64,000 nt of DNA from Ceratopteris richardii (GCA_020310875.1 CM035437.1:45506556-45570555), one strand, 5' to 3'; counted from the stretch's first letter, positions 22,908 through 37,000 are shown. Notes: generated from the sequence alone by a model not told the origin. Program-made: numbers and translations.

Positions 22908-23429
22908 GCAAGTGCATGTTGCTCTCTTTAAGAAGAGTGTACCCTCATTGTTTCTTTTAAGGAGGGAGGATTTCCCATCGCATCACATAAGATCTCTTAT
23001 AAGAGCTGGTTCACATGAGATCTCTATAAAGGTGGTTTCTACAATGTGAGATATGAAGGGATATCGTGGCCTTTGTTTCAAAGTTCAAATCAAGCAAAGA
23101 AAAAGAAAATTTAGGCTGATCCTAACAAATTTCTTTTTCAAACCAAGCCGTTTTGGAAAGATTTTTCATGGCATGACAATGATAATATCATGGCATGCCA
23201 ATGATAATAACAAATATCATATTTAAATATCATCCTTATGATCATAGAGTGTGAGCAAAATCAAATATATTTAAACATTATCACACTTTGTAAAAGATAG
23301 ATTTTTTAAAGGCAACTTGAATGCATATCGAGCCATGATATAGGAGCTAAGACCTCTATCTAGACTAACAATAGGGTGTGTGACAATGCACTTGATTAAC
23401 TCTAGGGTTTGTGACACTACATTCAACTA
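22908..23429. other. AT-rich spacer, nothing recognised
   Basis: I see no gene, repeat boundary or motif that I can name. A short direct repeat with ATCATGGCATG and AATGATAATA occurs near 23165-23215. Confidence 0.4.
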
Positions 23430-23713
23430 AAAAAGACATTACATGGATTGAATCAAGCACCACATTCTTGGTATGAAAGGATACATGCATACTTGCTAGC
23501 ACATAGATTTGAGAATATTCCAATCACGAGCACCTTATATGCTAAGCATGCAGATGATGTACTTTTGATCATTGTTAAATGTGTTGAAGATATTTTACTC
23601 ACTAGTCCTAATGAGAAGCATATTGTTGAATTTTTTATGCCTCTTTTAAGATGTCAAACTTAGGGAATTTGCATCATTATTTGGGCATTCATTTTATGCA
23701 ATTTGGTCATGAA
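23430..23713 (+). pseudogene. Copia reverse transcriptase fragment
   Basis: The frame 23448-23663 (APHSWYERIHAYLLAHRFEN, LYAKHADDVLLIIV) aligns closely with the RT of Copia H (APRAWYEKIHAYLIAHGFEN, LYVKRANDVLLIIV). After a frame change comes LHHYLGIHFMQ, again as in H. The YVDD-equivalent site is degraded (KCVED). It is an isolated scrap of the H family, with no LTR attached. Confidence 0.85.
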
Positions 23714-23717
23714 GATT

Positions 23718-24090
<373 letters not shown>

Positions 24091-25135
24091 CCTTCACATT
24101 TGGGTTAGCTTGGAAAGCAATATGTGGAAACATTTGATAATTCATATGAACCATAGCTTGCAATTGGTTGATCATTTACCATTGTAAAAGGTTTCTACCT
24201 TGAGAGAATCTTGTAAAACCATATATCTTGTGGAGTTAGGAGAAGTACGGGCTATGAACCTCATTTGATGGAATAACTCCTAATTTGGAGGAATCACTTT
24301 TAGATGGAGCCAAGTTTGAATTCAAATTCAAACTTCGAGGAAGACTTCTTATAAAAAGGACATTATAAATCTTACGATAGTCATGCCTCTTTCTGAGCTT
24401 ATCTTTGATCATTTGTAGAGTTTGAGTAGCTTACACCATAGCTTACTCATTCCACCATCATTGAGCATCATTATAGTGCCAATGATCTTGTACAGTCATG
24501 TGTTATAATACATATAGTTCATTGATCATCTCTGTCTACTTCTCTGCTATGACTACTCAGAAGAGTGAACTTTGTTTGATCATATCTTAGTGAATTCTCA
24601 ACCATTTTGGATGATCTATAGCTTGTTGGAACCATCTTGAAGTCTAATGTACTCTATCAAAGTTTCAAGGCATTTGGTTTGGCCATTTGGGAGAAATTGC
24701 CATCGAATTTCTCACTAGTCATCTACTATTCAGTCCCTAAAAAACCGGGGGTAAGCTTTGGATTGCTAAATTGATTTCTCAGAGCATAGTCTATCATTTT
24801 AGATGATTCAACTTGTAATCATTAGCTATCTAAGTTAATTAAATTCACTCAAAATGAATTTCATCAATTGTTACTGTACTGTGAGCATTGAGCAAAAGAA
24901 CTAGCAGGTGTATAGACCAAAATAGCAAGTTTTGTGATAGTAGCTATTTGTGAAGTAGTATGTTTTATTTCAATTGTTTCAACCATCAACTCCAAAGTAC
25001 ATAGGTACTTTGATGGTGTCATTTGCAAGCTAAAAGGGGCTACTAGCAAACTTTGAAGTGATTTAGGGTAGGTACAATGGAGGTTTTAGCAGTACCACCT
25101 CACTTCCTTGAGGTATCCATCCATCTCTTACAACA
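24091..25135 (+). repeat. Probable 5' LTR of Copia A (outer end unknown)
   Basis: Its inner end is defined by ACAACA at 25130-25135, followed by the primer-binding site TGGTATGAGAGC (25138-25149), the same variant as in Copia J. How far it extends upstream could not be set because the 3' LTR of A is missing. AT-rich, no coding sequence. Confidence 0.4.
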
Positions 25136-25162
25136 AGTGGTATGAGAGCAAATTGAGGTAAA

Positions 25163-25906
25163 ATGGGAGATGGTTTCACTTCTTTTATAGAAAAATTGGA
25201 CAGGAATAATTATCAAGCATGGTCCTTGAGGATGAACACCTATCTATAAGGAAGGAGTCTCTATGGATACATATCAGGAGATGAGCAGATGCCCATATTT
25301 AGAAGCAAAGGTCAACCTACAAGAGAGGAGCTAGAAAGACTCAACTCATGGTGTGCCAAAGATGCTTTTACAAGGTCATTTCTACTTAAATCTATTTATG
25401 ACTTCCGTCTTCCTCACATTAGAAATTGCAAAACTTCCCAAGAGACTTGGGATATTCTTTCCTCATACTTTTCTTCCAATACAAGAGCTAGAAAAAATCA
25501 ATTGTGGATTGAGTTTACTACTCAAAGGAAGCAACCTAAGCAGAATGTTTTAGAGTATGTGACCAAGGTAAAAGATGTGGCTGATCAATTGGCAAGCATA
25601 GGAGAAGAGATTTAAGAGAAGAAAATAGTGAGACAAATAATCAATGGCATCAAGGCAGATGATAAGTGGGAAGCTTTCACAATTGCTGTGGACCTTTATA
25701 TGGACATGCAAATCCCTAATCTTACCAGTCTCATGGGATAACTCTTTACCCATGAAGCCAAGCTCAACAAAAATGGAAAACCATCAAGTGGTAACAATTC
25801 TTTGGCCCTCTATACAGATAAAGGAAATTCTAAGGATAAAGGAAAGAGCAAGAACGTTTAGGATGAAGGTACTACTTCTCAAGCTAACTACGCAGGGAGA
25901 GGTAGG
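25163..25906 (+). pseudogene. Copia A gag, first part
   Basis: ATG 25163, a gag start with KLDRNNYQAWSLRMNTYL, then the core SSNTRARKNQLW shared with Copia J. Stops fall at about 25247, 25613, 25739 and 25859 in otherwise the same frame. The frame ends in QANYAGRGR, at which point Copia B is inserted. Reading resumes beyond B at 44392 with NSRGRGRGGKQGRG and the CCHC knuckle, so the two parts are one gag. It is the oldest layer of the nest. Confidence 0.88.
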
Positions 25907-26286
25907 TGTGATGAGGAAGGAGATAAGGAAGAGAGCTCACACACACACTCTCACTCTCAAGGAGAAGCACACACACAGATTGAGGCAAGGAAGAATGATC
26001 TTCTTCTTCTTCTTCTATTACATAAAAAGGAATGTACAAGAATGACCTAAAAACAAGAATACAACAAGTTCAATATATAAAGATCAGTACATAAGGAAAA
26101 ACCTAATGTTCGCGAATGAGTGAGCTAGCAAGAAACAAATGTGCCATCACTCTCGGTAGATAAATCTAATAAAGCTCAGTGAAGTATCCCTGACATATAC
26201 CGGCGTGACCACTATACATGTCAGAGAAACAAAAAACTGGTATGTGTCATCCTGGATCATCACATGTTGAGCTTGATATCTCAACA
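25907..26286 (-). repeat. 3' LTR of Copia B
   Basis: 380 bp. In element orientation it begins TGTTGAGATATCAAG and ends in CATCACA (the right copy ends GTGACA). A TATATATTG stretch on the minus strand near 26075 is the likely TATA box. It is adjoined by the purine tract GAGGGGGAG on the minus strand. Confidence 0.93.
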
Positions 26287-26312
26287 CTCCCCCTCAAGCT
26301 CAATGCCATATC

Positions 26313-28730
26313 CTATAATCCAAGCATCTCCCGAAACTTCTTCAACTTCTCAGCTCCAAGTGCTTTGGTGAAAATATCAGCAACCTGCTCATCTGTTCTC
26401 ACATAAACAAGATCAATATCACCTGCTAATACCGTCTCTCTGATGAAGTGATAATGTACATCGATATGCTTTGTTCTAGCATGGAAAACAGGGTTCCGTG
26501 CTAACTGTATGTTGTTAAGATTATCACAATAAATAGTGATAGGCTTTCCCACTTCCACACCTAAATCTGCAAGTAGCATTTCTAGCCATGATGCCTCACA
26601 TGCTTCCATTGCAGCACCTCTATACTCAGCCTCTGTACTCGACAAAGCAACAGTGGGTTGTTTCTTGCTGCTCCATGTAACAGCTGCACTCCCAAGTGAG
26701 AATAGAAAACCACAAGTAGATCTTCTATCTGGAAGGCTACCAGCCCAATATGCATCGGTGTATCCATAAACCTGCAAATCTACATCAACCTCATAAAACA
26801 ATGCATAATCCAAAGTAGCACTCACATAACATAGAGTGCGCCTCAGAGCATCAAAATGTGGCTTCCTGGGAACCTACATAAACCGACTTTCAAGTCCAAC
26901 AGTGTAACTTAGATCAGGTCTTGTAATTGTGAGATATATAAGACTTCCCATAATTATCCTGTATATAGTAGCATTTTCCAATGCTTCACCTGATGTAGTA
27001 TCCAACTTCAAATTCTGATCTAATGGCATAGAAATTGGCTTACAATCAGCCATGCCATACTTTTGATACTTGTTTCTGTATGTATAAACTCAATGCCGAA
27101 GAAATAGCGCAGCACACCAAGATCTTTCATGTCAAATTCCTGCATAAGAAGTTGCTTTACCTCTTTGATGCTTCCTTCATTATCACCACCTACAATCAGG
27201 TCATCAACATAAATAGCCACAATAGTGATGCCATCATCAGCCTTCCTTGCATATAGTGAGTGATCTGCATCACACATAGGAAACCCAATGCTGGTTAAGT
27301 AATCAGCAATCCTTGCATGCCATGCACGAGGGGCTTGCTTCAGCCCATACAAAGCCTTTTGCAACCTGCAAACATATTCTGGATGCTTTGAATCTTCATA
27401 TCCTTGTGGCTAGTCCATATATACTTCTTCCTATATCTCACCATGTAGGAAAGCATTCTTCACATCCATCTGATGCAAAGTCCATCCTTTTGTTGTAGCT
27501 AATGCAACAAGTGTTCTGACAATAGACATTTTAGCTACAGGGCTGAATGTTTTCTCATAATCAATGCCATATGTCCATGCATATCCTTTAGCTACCAATC
27601 GTGCTTTATACCTGCTTATGCTACCATCAACATTATGCTTTACCTTGTAAACCCATTTGTAGCCTATGGGTTTCTTTCCTTGTGGCAATGGAACTAGCTT
27701 CCATGTATCATTTCCATAAAGTGCAGCCATCTCCTCATCCATAGCTTTTTCCCAATCTGCATTACCAATTGCATCTTCAAAACAAGAAGGTTCAACATCT
27801 TGTATTACCTTTGTCATGTAGGCACAATGGCGAGCCATGTAACTATCATATGTCAATCGTTGCATTGAATTACACATCCTCCCAGATCTTCTTAGTCTTG
27901 GGTCACTTCTCCTCGTATCATCTACATGTGCCCTTCTTACTCTTGGAGTCTTCACAGAGGGCAATCCAAGTTCCTCATCAAGACTCTTTTCTGAACCACT
28001 TGAATCTCCATCAACATCTTCAAAACCTACACATGTTTTACTACTAACAAAAAGCTTTTCTTTACCTTTCTTGGATGTATTTGATGAATTTGCTGGACTG
28101 AAATTTCCACGCAATCTTTCACTCCATGGATTTGAGTTGGAACTATTGCTTGGTGATGCATCCGGTCCACTCAAAACTTGAGATTCTGCACTTGATTTTT
28201 CAGCATTTTCTTTGTCATTTGGTTCAAGATTTAGTCCTTTTTTGGCATCTGCATAGAAGCTTGACATTTCATCAAATACCACATCTCTGCTCACCTTCAC
28301 CTATCGTGTGAGTGGGTTATAACATTTGTATCCCTTTTGCTCAAGGGAGTATCCCATGAAGACACATTTTTCTGCTTTTGGATCAAGCTTCGTCCTCAAC
28401 TCATCTGGAACATGTACATATGCAATACAGCCAAAAACTTTCAGATGTGATAAGTTTGGCTTTTTACCTGTAAACTTCTCTTTAGGTGTAACTTGATGTA
28501 CAACAGTAGTCGGAGTTCTGATCATGATGTATACAACAGTATGCACAACTTTTGCCCAATAACAATGAGTCATATTCTTCTTAGCCATCAAGGCTCTTGC
28601 TATTTCTGCAATTTGTCTATTTTTGCATTCAGCAACTCCATTCTGCTATGGTGTATACCTGCATGAAAAGTGATGCCAAATTCCATGATTTTTTAGAAAA
28701 CTGTTGAGCTCATTTGACATGTATTCACCT
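26313..28730 (-). pseudogene. Copia B pol, C-half: integrase end, RT, RNase H
   Basis: Minus-strand order: the integrase piece resumes at 28730 with GEYMSNELN, then KKPNLSHLKVFGC and the FMGYS block (about 28350). The RT starts near 27.75 kb (WKLVPLPQGKKPIGYKWVYK), with KALYGLKQAPRAWH and the active site YVDD (about 27190-27215). RNase H is at 26313-26825 (YTDAYWAGS, SSTEAEYRG, DNLNNIQLARNP, ADIFTKALG). In-frame TAG stops lie at 28301, 27431 and 27410, each where relatives have or could have Gln. A frameshift follows near 27060. These domains copy and process the element RNA inside particles. Confidence 0.92.
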
Positions 28731-29340
28731 TGTTGAAGCTCAAGGTCAAGGACAAAGCATGGAAGCACATCAAAGAAGTGGACATAGAAGAAGAGAGAGC
28801 AAGTAGGGAGCTCCAAGAAGTGTATGTCAAATTTTCAGAAGAATCCCCTACAAAAATAGTGATTTTCATCACTAGAAACCATTGTAAATACCATTATCTA
28901 TTTTTAGTAACTCCATTTTGTTCAAGCCGAGGAGTCCTCGAGCTTGAGGAGTATTAGAAGTACCATCGTACCAATTTTCATAATTTTTAGACTTCGTTTG
29001 AGCCCTCAAATAAGCCCTGGAACCTAATTTTTAACTAGGCCGGACACTAGGTCTGGACAGGGCCAAAACTAGTCAAAAAACTATAAAAAGAGTTAGAGAG
29101 CTCATTTTTGAGGTTAGCTTGTTAGAGAATAGAACTTTTGTAAGAGAACTCTTTTGCAATCTAAGCTTTCCATTGTTCCTCTCTTTGATCTTACTTTGTG
29201 CGCGTGTGTGTGTATGTGTGTGCATGTTTGTGTGCTTTCACTCACGCACTTGTGCCTTCACTTGCTCGTGGTCTTCATACCGGTCCTCACGTCTCCGCGG
29301 ATTGACAAGTAAAGGAGGTGGTGCTTACGCTTGAGCTACA
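28731..29340 (+). repeat. 5' LTR of Gypsy C (only LTR)
   Basis: 610 bp, TGTTG...CTACA. The boundary is fixed by alignment with the D LTR (49285-49911, reverse strand): shared CGAGGAGTCCTCG, TTGTAAATACCATT and AAAACTAG-type blocks and a near-identical inner end. A TATA box CTATAAAAAG sits at about 29081-29090. A GT-rich stretch (about 29199-29230) lies in the presumed R/U5. Confidence 0.9.
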
Positions 29341-29348
29341 CCAAATTT

Positions 29349-29366
29349 TGGCGCCGTTGCCGGGGA
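29349..29366 (+). other. Asp-tRNA primer-binding site of Gypsy C
   Basis: TGGCGCCGTTGCCGGGGA is the complement of the 3' end of plant Asp-tRNA, the primer type of Athila and related Gypsy lineages. It lies eight bases after the LTR end, preceded by CCAAATTT. Confidence 0.93.
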
Positions 29367-29689
29367 GAGAGCTTCGAGGACGAGCGTTGTGATGGTAAGA
29401 TCGTAGATTTGCGACGTTGGAAGGTAAAAAAAAACTATCATTTCAGTTCATTTTCTGTTTTTTCCTCTTCATCTTCATCATCATCATCATCTCCACCTTC
29501 TTCCATCTTCTTCTTCATAGAAATTTCTTGTTTTTTAGTGCATTTTCACCATCTTCATACCATTTTTCATGCATTATTGTGTGGGAAGGAGTTAGGAGAA
29601 GCAAGGGAGAGCAAGCGCTGTGTTTTTTTCATGATTTTCTCCTCATACGGAGCTCGCCATAGCCGGCGCTCAGAAATTTGAATTTCCCG

Positions 29690-30800
29690 CCAAAAAACGC
29701 GATTCTGTGATGAAAATCGCGATTCTGTGAAAATTCAAAATTTTTTGAAAAATCACGATTTTCAGTTTTCCCGCCTAAACGTTGGTTGAAAAAATCGCGA
29801 TTCTGTGTTTTTCTAAAAAAAAAACGATTCTCTGCTCAAAATCGCGATTCTCTGAAAAACACGATTCTCTGCTCAAAATCGCGATTCTCACCAATCACGA
29901 TTTTCAGCAAAAACACGATTTTGTGAAAAAGGCGATTCTGTGAAAACACGATTTTTTGCTCAAAATCGCGACTTTCAAAAACACGATTTTGTGCTCAACA
30001 TCGCGATTTTCATGTGAAAAATACGATTTTCAAAAAACACGATTCTCTGCTCAAAATCGCGATTCTCACCAATCACGATTTTCAGCAAAAAAACACGATT
30101 TTGTGAAAAACACGACTTTCTGCTCAAAATCGCGATTCTCACAAATCACGATTTTCAGCCAAAAATACGATTTTGAGAAAAACACGATTCTGTGGGACAA
30201 AATCGCGATTTTCAAGTCAAAAACACGATTTTGAGAAAACACGAATTTTTGCTCAAAATCGCGATTTTCAATTCACGATTTTCTGCTCAAAATCGCGATT
30301 TTCATGTCAAAAACACGATTCTGAGAAAACACGATTTTCAGTCAAAAACACGATTTTGTGAATCACGATTCTCTGAGTCAAAATCGCGATTTTCAGAAAC
30401 ACGATTTTGTGATCAACATCGCGATTCTCTGAAACACGATTTTGTGATCAACATCGCGATTCTCTGAAACACGATTTTGTGATCAACATCGCGATTTTCA
30501 GAAACACGATTTTGTGATCAACATCGCGATTCTCTGAAACACGATTTTGTGATCAACATCGCGATTCTCTGAAACACGATTTTGTGATCAACATCGCGAT
30601 TTTCAGAAACACGATTTTGTGATCAACATCGCGATTCTCTGAAACACGATTTTGTGATCAACATCGCGATTTTCAAATCACGATTTTCTGCTCAAAATCG
30701 CGATTTTCAAAAACACGATTTTGTGCTCAACATCGCGATTTTTTTGACTTCACAGCATCGCGATTTTCAGAAAGTTCACAAAATCGCGATTTTCTCCAAA
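29690..30800 (+). repeat. AATCGCGATT palindrome array in the Gypsy C leader
   Basis: About 1.1 kb built from variants of two words, AAAATCGCGATTTTC and ACACGATTTTGTG, alternating dozens of times. At about 30396-30675 it becomes regular: about eight copies of a 35-bp unit, each with one ACACGATTTTGTGATC half and one ACATCGCGATTCTC or ACATCGCGATTTTC half. NruI-like TCGCGA centres recur throughout, an unusual CpG density for AT-rich DNA. The apparent frames at 29956-30467 are read-throughs of this repeat. It lies between primer site and gag ATG, where packaging, dimerisation or translation signals are expected. Confidence 0.95.
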
Positions 30801-31061
30801 GGTCCTGTTTGCCTGTTTTGACCCCCAGGAGCCTGATTTGACATAACTTTCTCATCCAAAGTCCATTTTTTGAGCTCTATAGCTTGTTGGAAAGCTCGTT
30901 TCAAATCCTACACGATCTCAACTGTTTTTTTCAAGAATAATGCGTTGATTTTGAGATAGGATAATTTGAAGTTGACCCTCAGGTGGGACTAGGGAACCAA
31001 GGGGACTCCAAAAAATTTTGAACCATACCAAAGGGAAATTTTGGACTCTTAACTAAAGCTT

Positions 31062-34000
31062 ATGAACCTGAGATCTGGTAGACACTTAGGCAAGGATAAA
31101 CAAAGCATTAGATCTTCTGAGGCTAGTGTCAACCATACATCCAAGTCTTGGGCACAACAACTAAGTGGTCATCTTTTACTCAGATCAGACACAAGTGATT
31201 CAGAAATGTCGTTTAGTATGGGAAAACCTGCAGGTGGCTCAGGGACTGCCCATCTACAAACACCGGAAGGTCCCTATAAGACACAGTTGGAATATATTCG
31301 GACCAACCAATTAGGTGCTCGCATCTATGAGGATGGTCTGAGGCGATCAGTGGTCCAACTCAAAAATCCAGATCAATCCTTTGGACTTGAACACCCGGTG
31401 GTCAAGTTCGAAGAGGGTTCATACATTGATAAGGAAGGAACCATGTATGTGGTTACCAGCCAACCAGATAGGACCGATGAGTTTGGAAATATCATTCATG
31501 AGAATGAGATAGGAGACCTAGAACAAGGAAACGTAGGACAAGGACCCCAGACTCCTAGAGGTAAGTCAGTTTTGACCCGAGTGATCACTCCGGACTGGAT
31601 CCCTCAAGACAACAAAAGCATAGAACTATTTTTGAATAGAGAAACAGAGGAAGCCTTTTGGAGGTTCAAGCCAGATCAACCTAGCCAATTGGGCATAGTG
31701 ATCATCTATGAATTCAAAGATCCTGAGATACCAGGCAAAGTTGTCTACCTGGATAACACATCAGAGAAAATTTTCTTGGTAACGGAACATGATAGACATG
31801 CATATACATGGAAGAATGACATGATTTTCCCCCCACCAAGATCCAATGTTTCCCATGGCCTCCAAGGGGTAGGATCATCCCAGGCTCATGAAGCCCAGAG
31901 AGAAAGAACTAGAGAGAGACCTGAGGTAAGTTTTGCACACACCGTGGGCAGGAATAGGTCAGGATTTGAAAATGAAAGACCTGAAAAAGAGAGACATCAA
32001 GCACATAGGCAACAAAGAGATGAACAGGATTTTCCATTGCCTAAACCCTGGGAGTACCCAAGAACCCTTAAACCCAGTCACGTGATCAAGGCAATGAAGA
32101 ACTATTTCGATGGGACAGGGGATCCTTATGATCATGTGGCCGAGTACAAACAAGTGCTGAGAGCCGAACAAATTGAGGACTGGTTCACCCAGTACGAGGC
32201 ATTTGGTTTGACCCTTAAAGGCACGGCCTTAGCTTGGTTTCAACCATTGAGTAGAAGCAGCTATCGCGATATAGGTCAACTGCTAGACGAATTCATTGTA
32301 GAATTTTCCAAGAGTGGTATCAGGCATAACACATCGTCCCTGATCCATAGTTTCAAGCAGACACCCCAAGAAACAGTGCGACTAGCAGGTAGAAGGTTCA
32401 GACAGTACCTAGAAAGATGCCCTGCTCCAGAGCTACCCACACCAGCCAAACAAGTGGCTTTGTTTTTAGATGGCTTATTGAGCACAAAGTTAAGATCCTA
32501 TGTATACTTGAAAGATCCTAGATCCATAGAAGAGTGTGTGTGGACGTGCATAGACATAGAAGATAACTTGGGTGAAGATTTAGGATTGGCCAAACTCTAC
32601 AAAGATTCGGATAGTTCTACTAGTCATACTTCAAAGATCTCCACAGAAATAGAAGAGATAGCTGAGCAAGTTGCCAAGAAGCTGGGAGTCCAAAATAAAC
32701 AAACACAGGGAGTCACTTCATTGAATCGGTGCTATACTTGCGGAGGTGACCACATGGCTAACGTATGCCCAATGCAAAACCAAAACATTAGAGAAAGGAA
32801 TGCTCCATATTGCACTATTGAGAGAAAATACACAAACCACACGGCTCAAGATTGTCCCTACAATAGGCAGGCTGTTAGACAAAATTATCAGCAACCTTAC
32901 CCACAAGGTAGGTATCAGAATCAATACCAACAGCCATATTACAGACCACAACAGCAATATCAGGTACCATATAGGCCACAACCTGTCTTGGTAAACCAAC
33001 CACCAGCTCCAGCCAACGTGATTCCAGTCAAGTATGCTGTGGGAGAGGAAAATCCAAATAGAGCTTTGGTGCCACTAACCCCATTGATACCAGATAACGA
33101 CTCTCATGCTCATAGTTCAGACTACTCCCATGAAGGTAGTCCACATGCTTATTACACAGAGTCACCTGAACATAGTGAGATTTACTCGTATCAATATGAG
33201 GCACCGCCTATGGAGCAAAATTGGGAGCCAGAATACTCCAATGTCATGTACACAAATCCTAACCCTAGGCCCCAGTTGAGACAAATGAGACCACAAGCCC
33301 CTAGAGGATCTTGTTTCAGATGTCATGGTGACCATTTCATTCGTGACTGTCCCCACCCACCATCTCCGAGTCAAGGACAGGCTATCACAATACAGGCTTT
33401 TTGTCCTGATTGTGGCAAAGACCATCTCCCCAGAGATTGTCCAAGAAACCCCTCTAGTGCACCCAAGATTACACCCATTAATGTGGTAGGCTTAGTGGCA
33501 GATCCAAGTTCAAGTAGTAGCAATGTGGCTCCTATACAAGCTGTCACTAGAGCACAAGCCTTAAAACAGGATAAACCTGTAGAACAATCAGAGTCGAGTG
33601 AATCGGGAGAGCCTAGTAAGAGGAAAACAAGAACATGGAAGGATACCAGAGAGAAGGCCAATCGCAAGTGGAATAAAAAGTTATCGGAACTAGAAGAAAG
33701 CTTAAAAGAAGCGAAAACAAAAATAGAAGACATTGCATCTCAAAGCCCCTCGCATGCCGAAACTCCATCCACTCCACCTCATCCCACCCCACCACCCATT
33801 GTAAATAGACCGCAACCAGGGTCTGTTCTTGCAGATCCAACCCCAGAAGGCTTGGACATGATGTTCAAGGCCTACCAGGCTCGACTTCAAGAAGGGCCTA
33901 CAGCGGCAAACCTAGAAAAGAGTTACCCTAGAGCAGATTTAGAGATTGAACGGATGAAAATGTGCATGAAAATGGTAGAACAAGCTCAAGCCATACTTGA

Positions 34001-37000
34001 GACTAGTCAAAAGTTCAATCAGAAAAACTCTATCAAATCGGATTTGCATTTCCAGGGCTTACTAGAACGATTAGAGCAGTTGGTAAACAAACCACAAGTT
34101 TCTCTACCTCCACAGGCTCAACCAGTTATTGAAAGAGGAAGCTCACCACCAAGGGGAGCTTATGTTCCTAATTCCACGGATGCTGGAATACCTCCTTCTA
34201 TTCAACAGTACTCTCAAGAGTTCTTGCGGGAAATACAAGAGGAGAAATGGGCCAAGGAGAAGGGTAATTCCCCTCCTATTCCTGAGATTGATGATCTTCA
34301 TGATCAATTTCCCCAAGACATTCCATCTATTTACGAAGATGAAGCAGAACAAGAAGACGAAAGATTAGATTTTGAATCTAATACCTTAGAAGAACTGCCT
34401 CAATTTCCAGGCCCATGGGAATCTGAATCACTCCAGATTAGAGCTCCCACAATACTAGTAAGAAATGAAGACTCAGTGGTTCCAAGGAACACGGATGTCG
34501 TGAAGAACACTAAGGTTCAGTGTCATCTCACTGTAGAAGAGTTGCTCAAAGCAAAACCTGAGTTATGGAATCATGTGAAGGATCAGGTCCCAGAACTTGA
34601 GTCCAATATGCCAAAAGTAGGCTCTAAGCAAAGGGTACCAGAGATACCTCTAGACAAAATAGGGGACATGTGTGAGGGTGAAGAAGGTAATACTTATCTT
34701 CCAATCACCTACCAAGGTTACACAACCAAAGCAATCATAGATTCAGGTGCTGGTGTTGCTATTGCGACCACCTCCTTGTGGAAGCAATGGGGCAAGCCCA
34801 CATTGAGACCAACTAGAATGAAGCTTCAAATGGCTGATGGTCATTTTGAAAGACCTCTAGGATTGCTAGAAGGGATCACTCTAACCACTTGTGGTGTAGA
34901 GTTTGAGCACACATTTGCTATATGTGACTTTGAGAAAAATAATGTCTTTGAGATGATCCTAGGAAGACCCTTCCTACGACAATTGCAAATAGTACAGGAT
35001 TGGGGAACTAACTCCTTGTACTTACAGCACTTAGGGGTCACCACTAAGGTCAATTTGAAGGATTACACCTTCAGAGATGTACCACCCCTACAGTGGAATT
35101 CTATCCACAAAGCGAAAGAAGATTCCATCTCTGTGCATTCTGAAAGTTCACCTGATCCATCATGGCTGCATGAAGATACTCATTTGTGGATGTGCAAGGT
35201 CGCAAAGGAAGAGGAAAAACGTTTAAAGGCAAGAGAAGAAGGAACTTCGCTAGGAGATAGACCAGTTAGGGACCCAGCCTACACACCGATGATCTTTCCA
35301 GATGAGGAGTTTGAGCCTCATGGCTGGCCAGAAATCTTAGCCACCATGGACATTGCTGTCAATGAGGAACAATGGACACCTCATTGTGATGAGGAGGGTT
35401 ATGATATCTCAGTGTTCATGTGTCAACCCTTGCTAGAAGAATGTGACCCTAGTGATGTCATAGAAGAAGAAGAGAATGACGATGATTTGGAGTCTATTGT
35501 GATGGATAGTTGCTTTAACTCAGAGCAGCACTATCTAGAAGATATAGGAGTGTTCACCCAGAAAGAAGAAGAACCTCTCACAAGTATTAAAACAGTAAAC
35601 TCAAAGGATGGAAGTGAGAGTAGTCAAAAGAAAAAGAAAAGAAAAGCAGTGAAACAAGAAAAGGAGGAATCATTGTTTGAAGTACCAGAAAACTTCAAGA
35701 AATATGAAGTTGACGACCGCAAAATTCTGGTACGAATGCCTAAGAGAGAGGCCATCATAGGAGAATCATATGATAATAAAGAAAAGACCAAGAGGATTGT
35801 AGTGACCATTGAAGAGAACGAAGAGAGATGCACATATATAGGAGATGATCTAAGTGCAAGAGAAGAAATGGAGCTCATAGCTCTATTAAGGGAATATAGG
35901 GATGTGTTTGCATGGCACTATAGAGACTTGAAGGGGGTAGATCCAAGAATTTGTTCTCATACTATCCCCATGACTGCTGATGCTAAGCCCACCAAACAGA
36001 AGCCCTACACATATAATGATACCTATCCAGCCAAAATCAAAGAAGAAATTGATAGGTTGATTGAGGCTGGATTCATCTATGAGATTGAGCATACCGAATG
36101 GGTGTCCCCCATTGTTGTGGTACCCAAGAAGAACGGGAAGTTGCGAGTGTGTATTAACCTTAAAAAAGTTAATGCCGCTACGATTAGAGATAGTTATCCA
36201 CTTCCAATCACAGAACACCTATTGGAGCGTGTTGCAGGCAAGGAAGTTTATAGCTTCCTTGATGGATTTTCAGGTTACAATCAAGTAGCCATTGCCCCAG
36301 AAGATCAACACAAAACAGCTTTTGCTACAGAGTGGGGAATCTTTGCATTTCGGGTGATGCCATTTGGGCTCACCAATGCACCTGCAACATTCCAAAGGCT
36401 CATGTGTCATGTCTTCAAAGAGTTCTTGCGAAAGAGCTTAGAAGTGTATGTGGATGATTTATGTGCTCATTCCCAAGAAAGAAGGGTTCACATCCCTGAA
36501 CTCAGACAAATCTTCAACAAGTGTAGAGAATATCGAGTGTGTCTGAACCCAGAAAAGTGTGTGTTCATGGTGCGTCAAGGTAAAATCCTCGGTCATATTG
36601 TTTCTAAGAATGGAATCTCAACGGATGAAGATAAGGTACGAGCCATAGCGGAGCTGCCAAGGCCAAGGAATGTTAAAGAGGTACAAGCCTTTATGGGCCA
36701 TTGTGGATATTACCGTAGGTTTATCCACATGTACGCGATCATAGCTAGACCCCTTTATGCCTTGTTGTCTAATTTTGAGTGGAACGACGAATGCGAGAAT
36801 TCTTTCAATGAACTGAAGAAACGTTTGTGCACAGCACCAATATTGACCACTCCTGATTGGAATAAGCCATTCCATGTCCATGTGGATGCATCCAATCATG
36901 CCATAGGATGTGTGCTAGCACAACCCACAGGCGAAGGGAATTTAGATTTGCCCATAGCATATGCTAGTAGACAACTAAACCCAGCCGAAAGAAATTATAC

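Noticed and set aside
28731..28957. 75-codon plus-strand frame at the start of Gypsy C
   Set aside because: Lies wholly in the LTR; its equivalent in D is the C-terminal read-through of the extra ORF, so at most a remnant of that reading frame.
29956..30467. Three overlapping plus-strand frames of 62-92 codons rich in Phe, Ser and Lys
   Set aside because: They are read-throughs of the AATCGCGATT/ACACGATTTT repeat; the protein repeats mirror the DNA repeats and have no domain.
30396..30675. Regular 35-bp repeats resembling a CRISPR array
   Set aside because: Units are directly adjacent without unique spacers, there are no cas genes, and the context is a plant retrotransposon leader.
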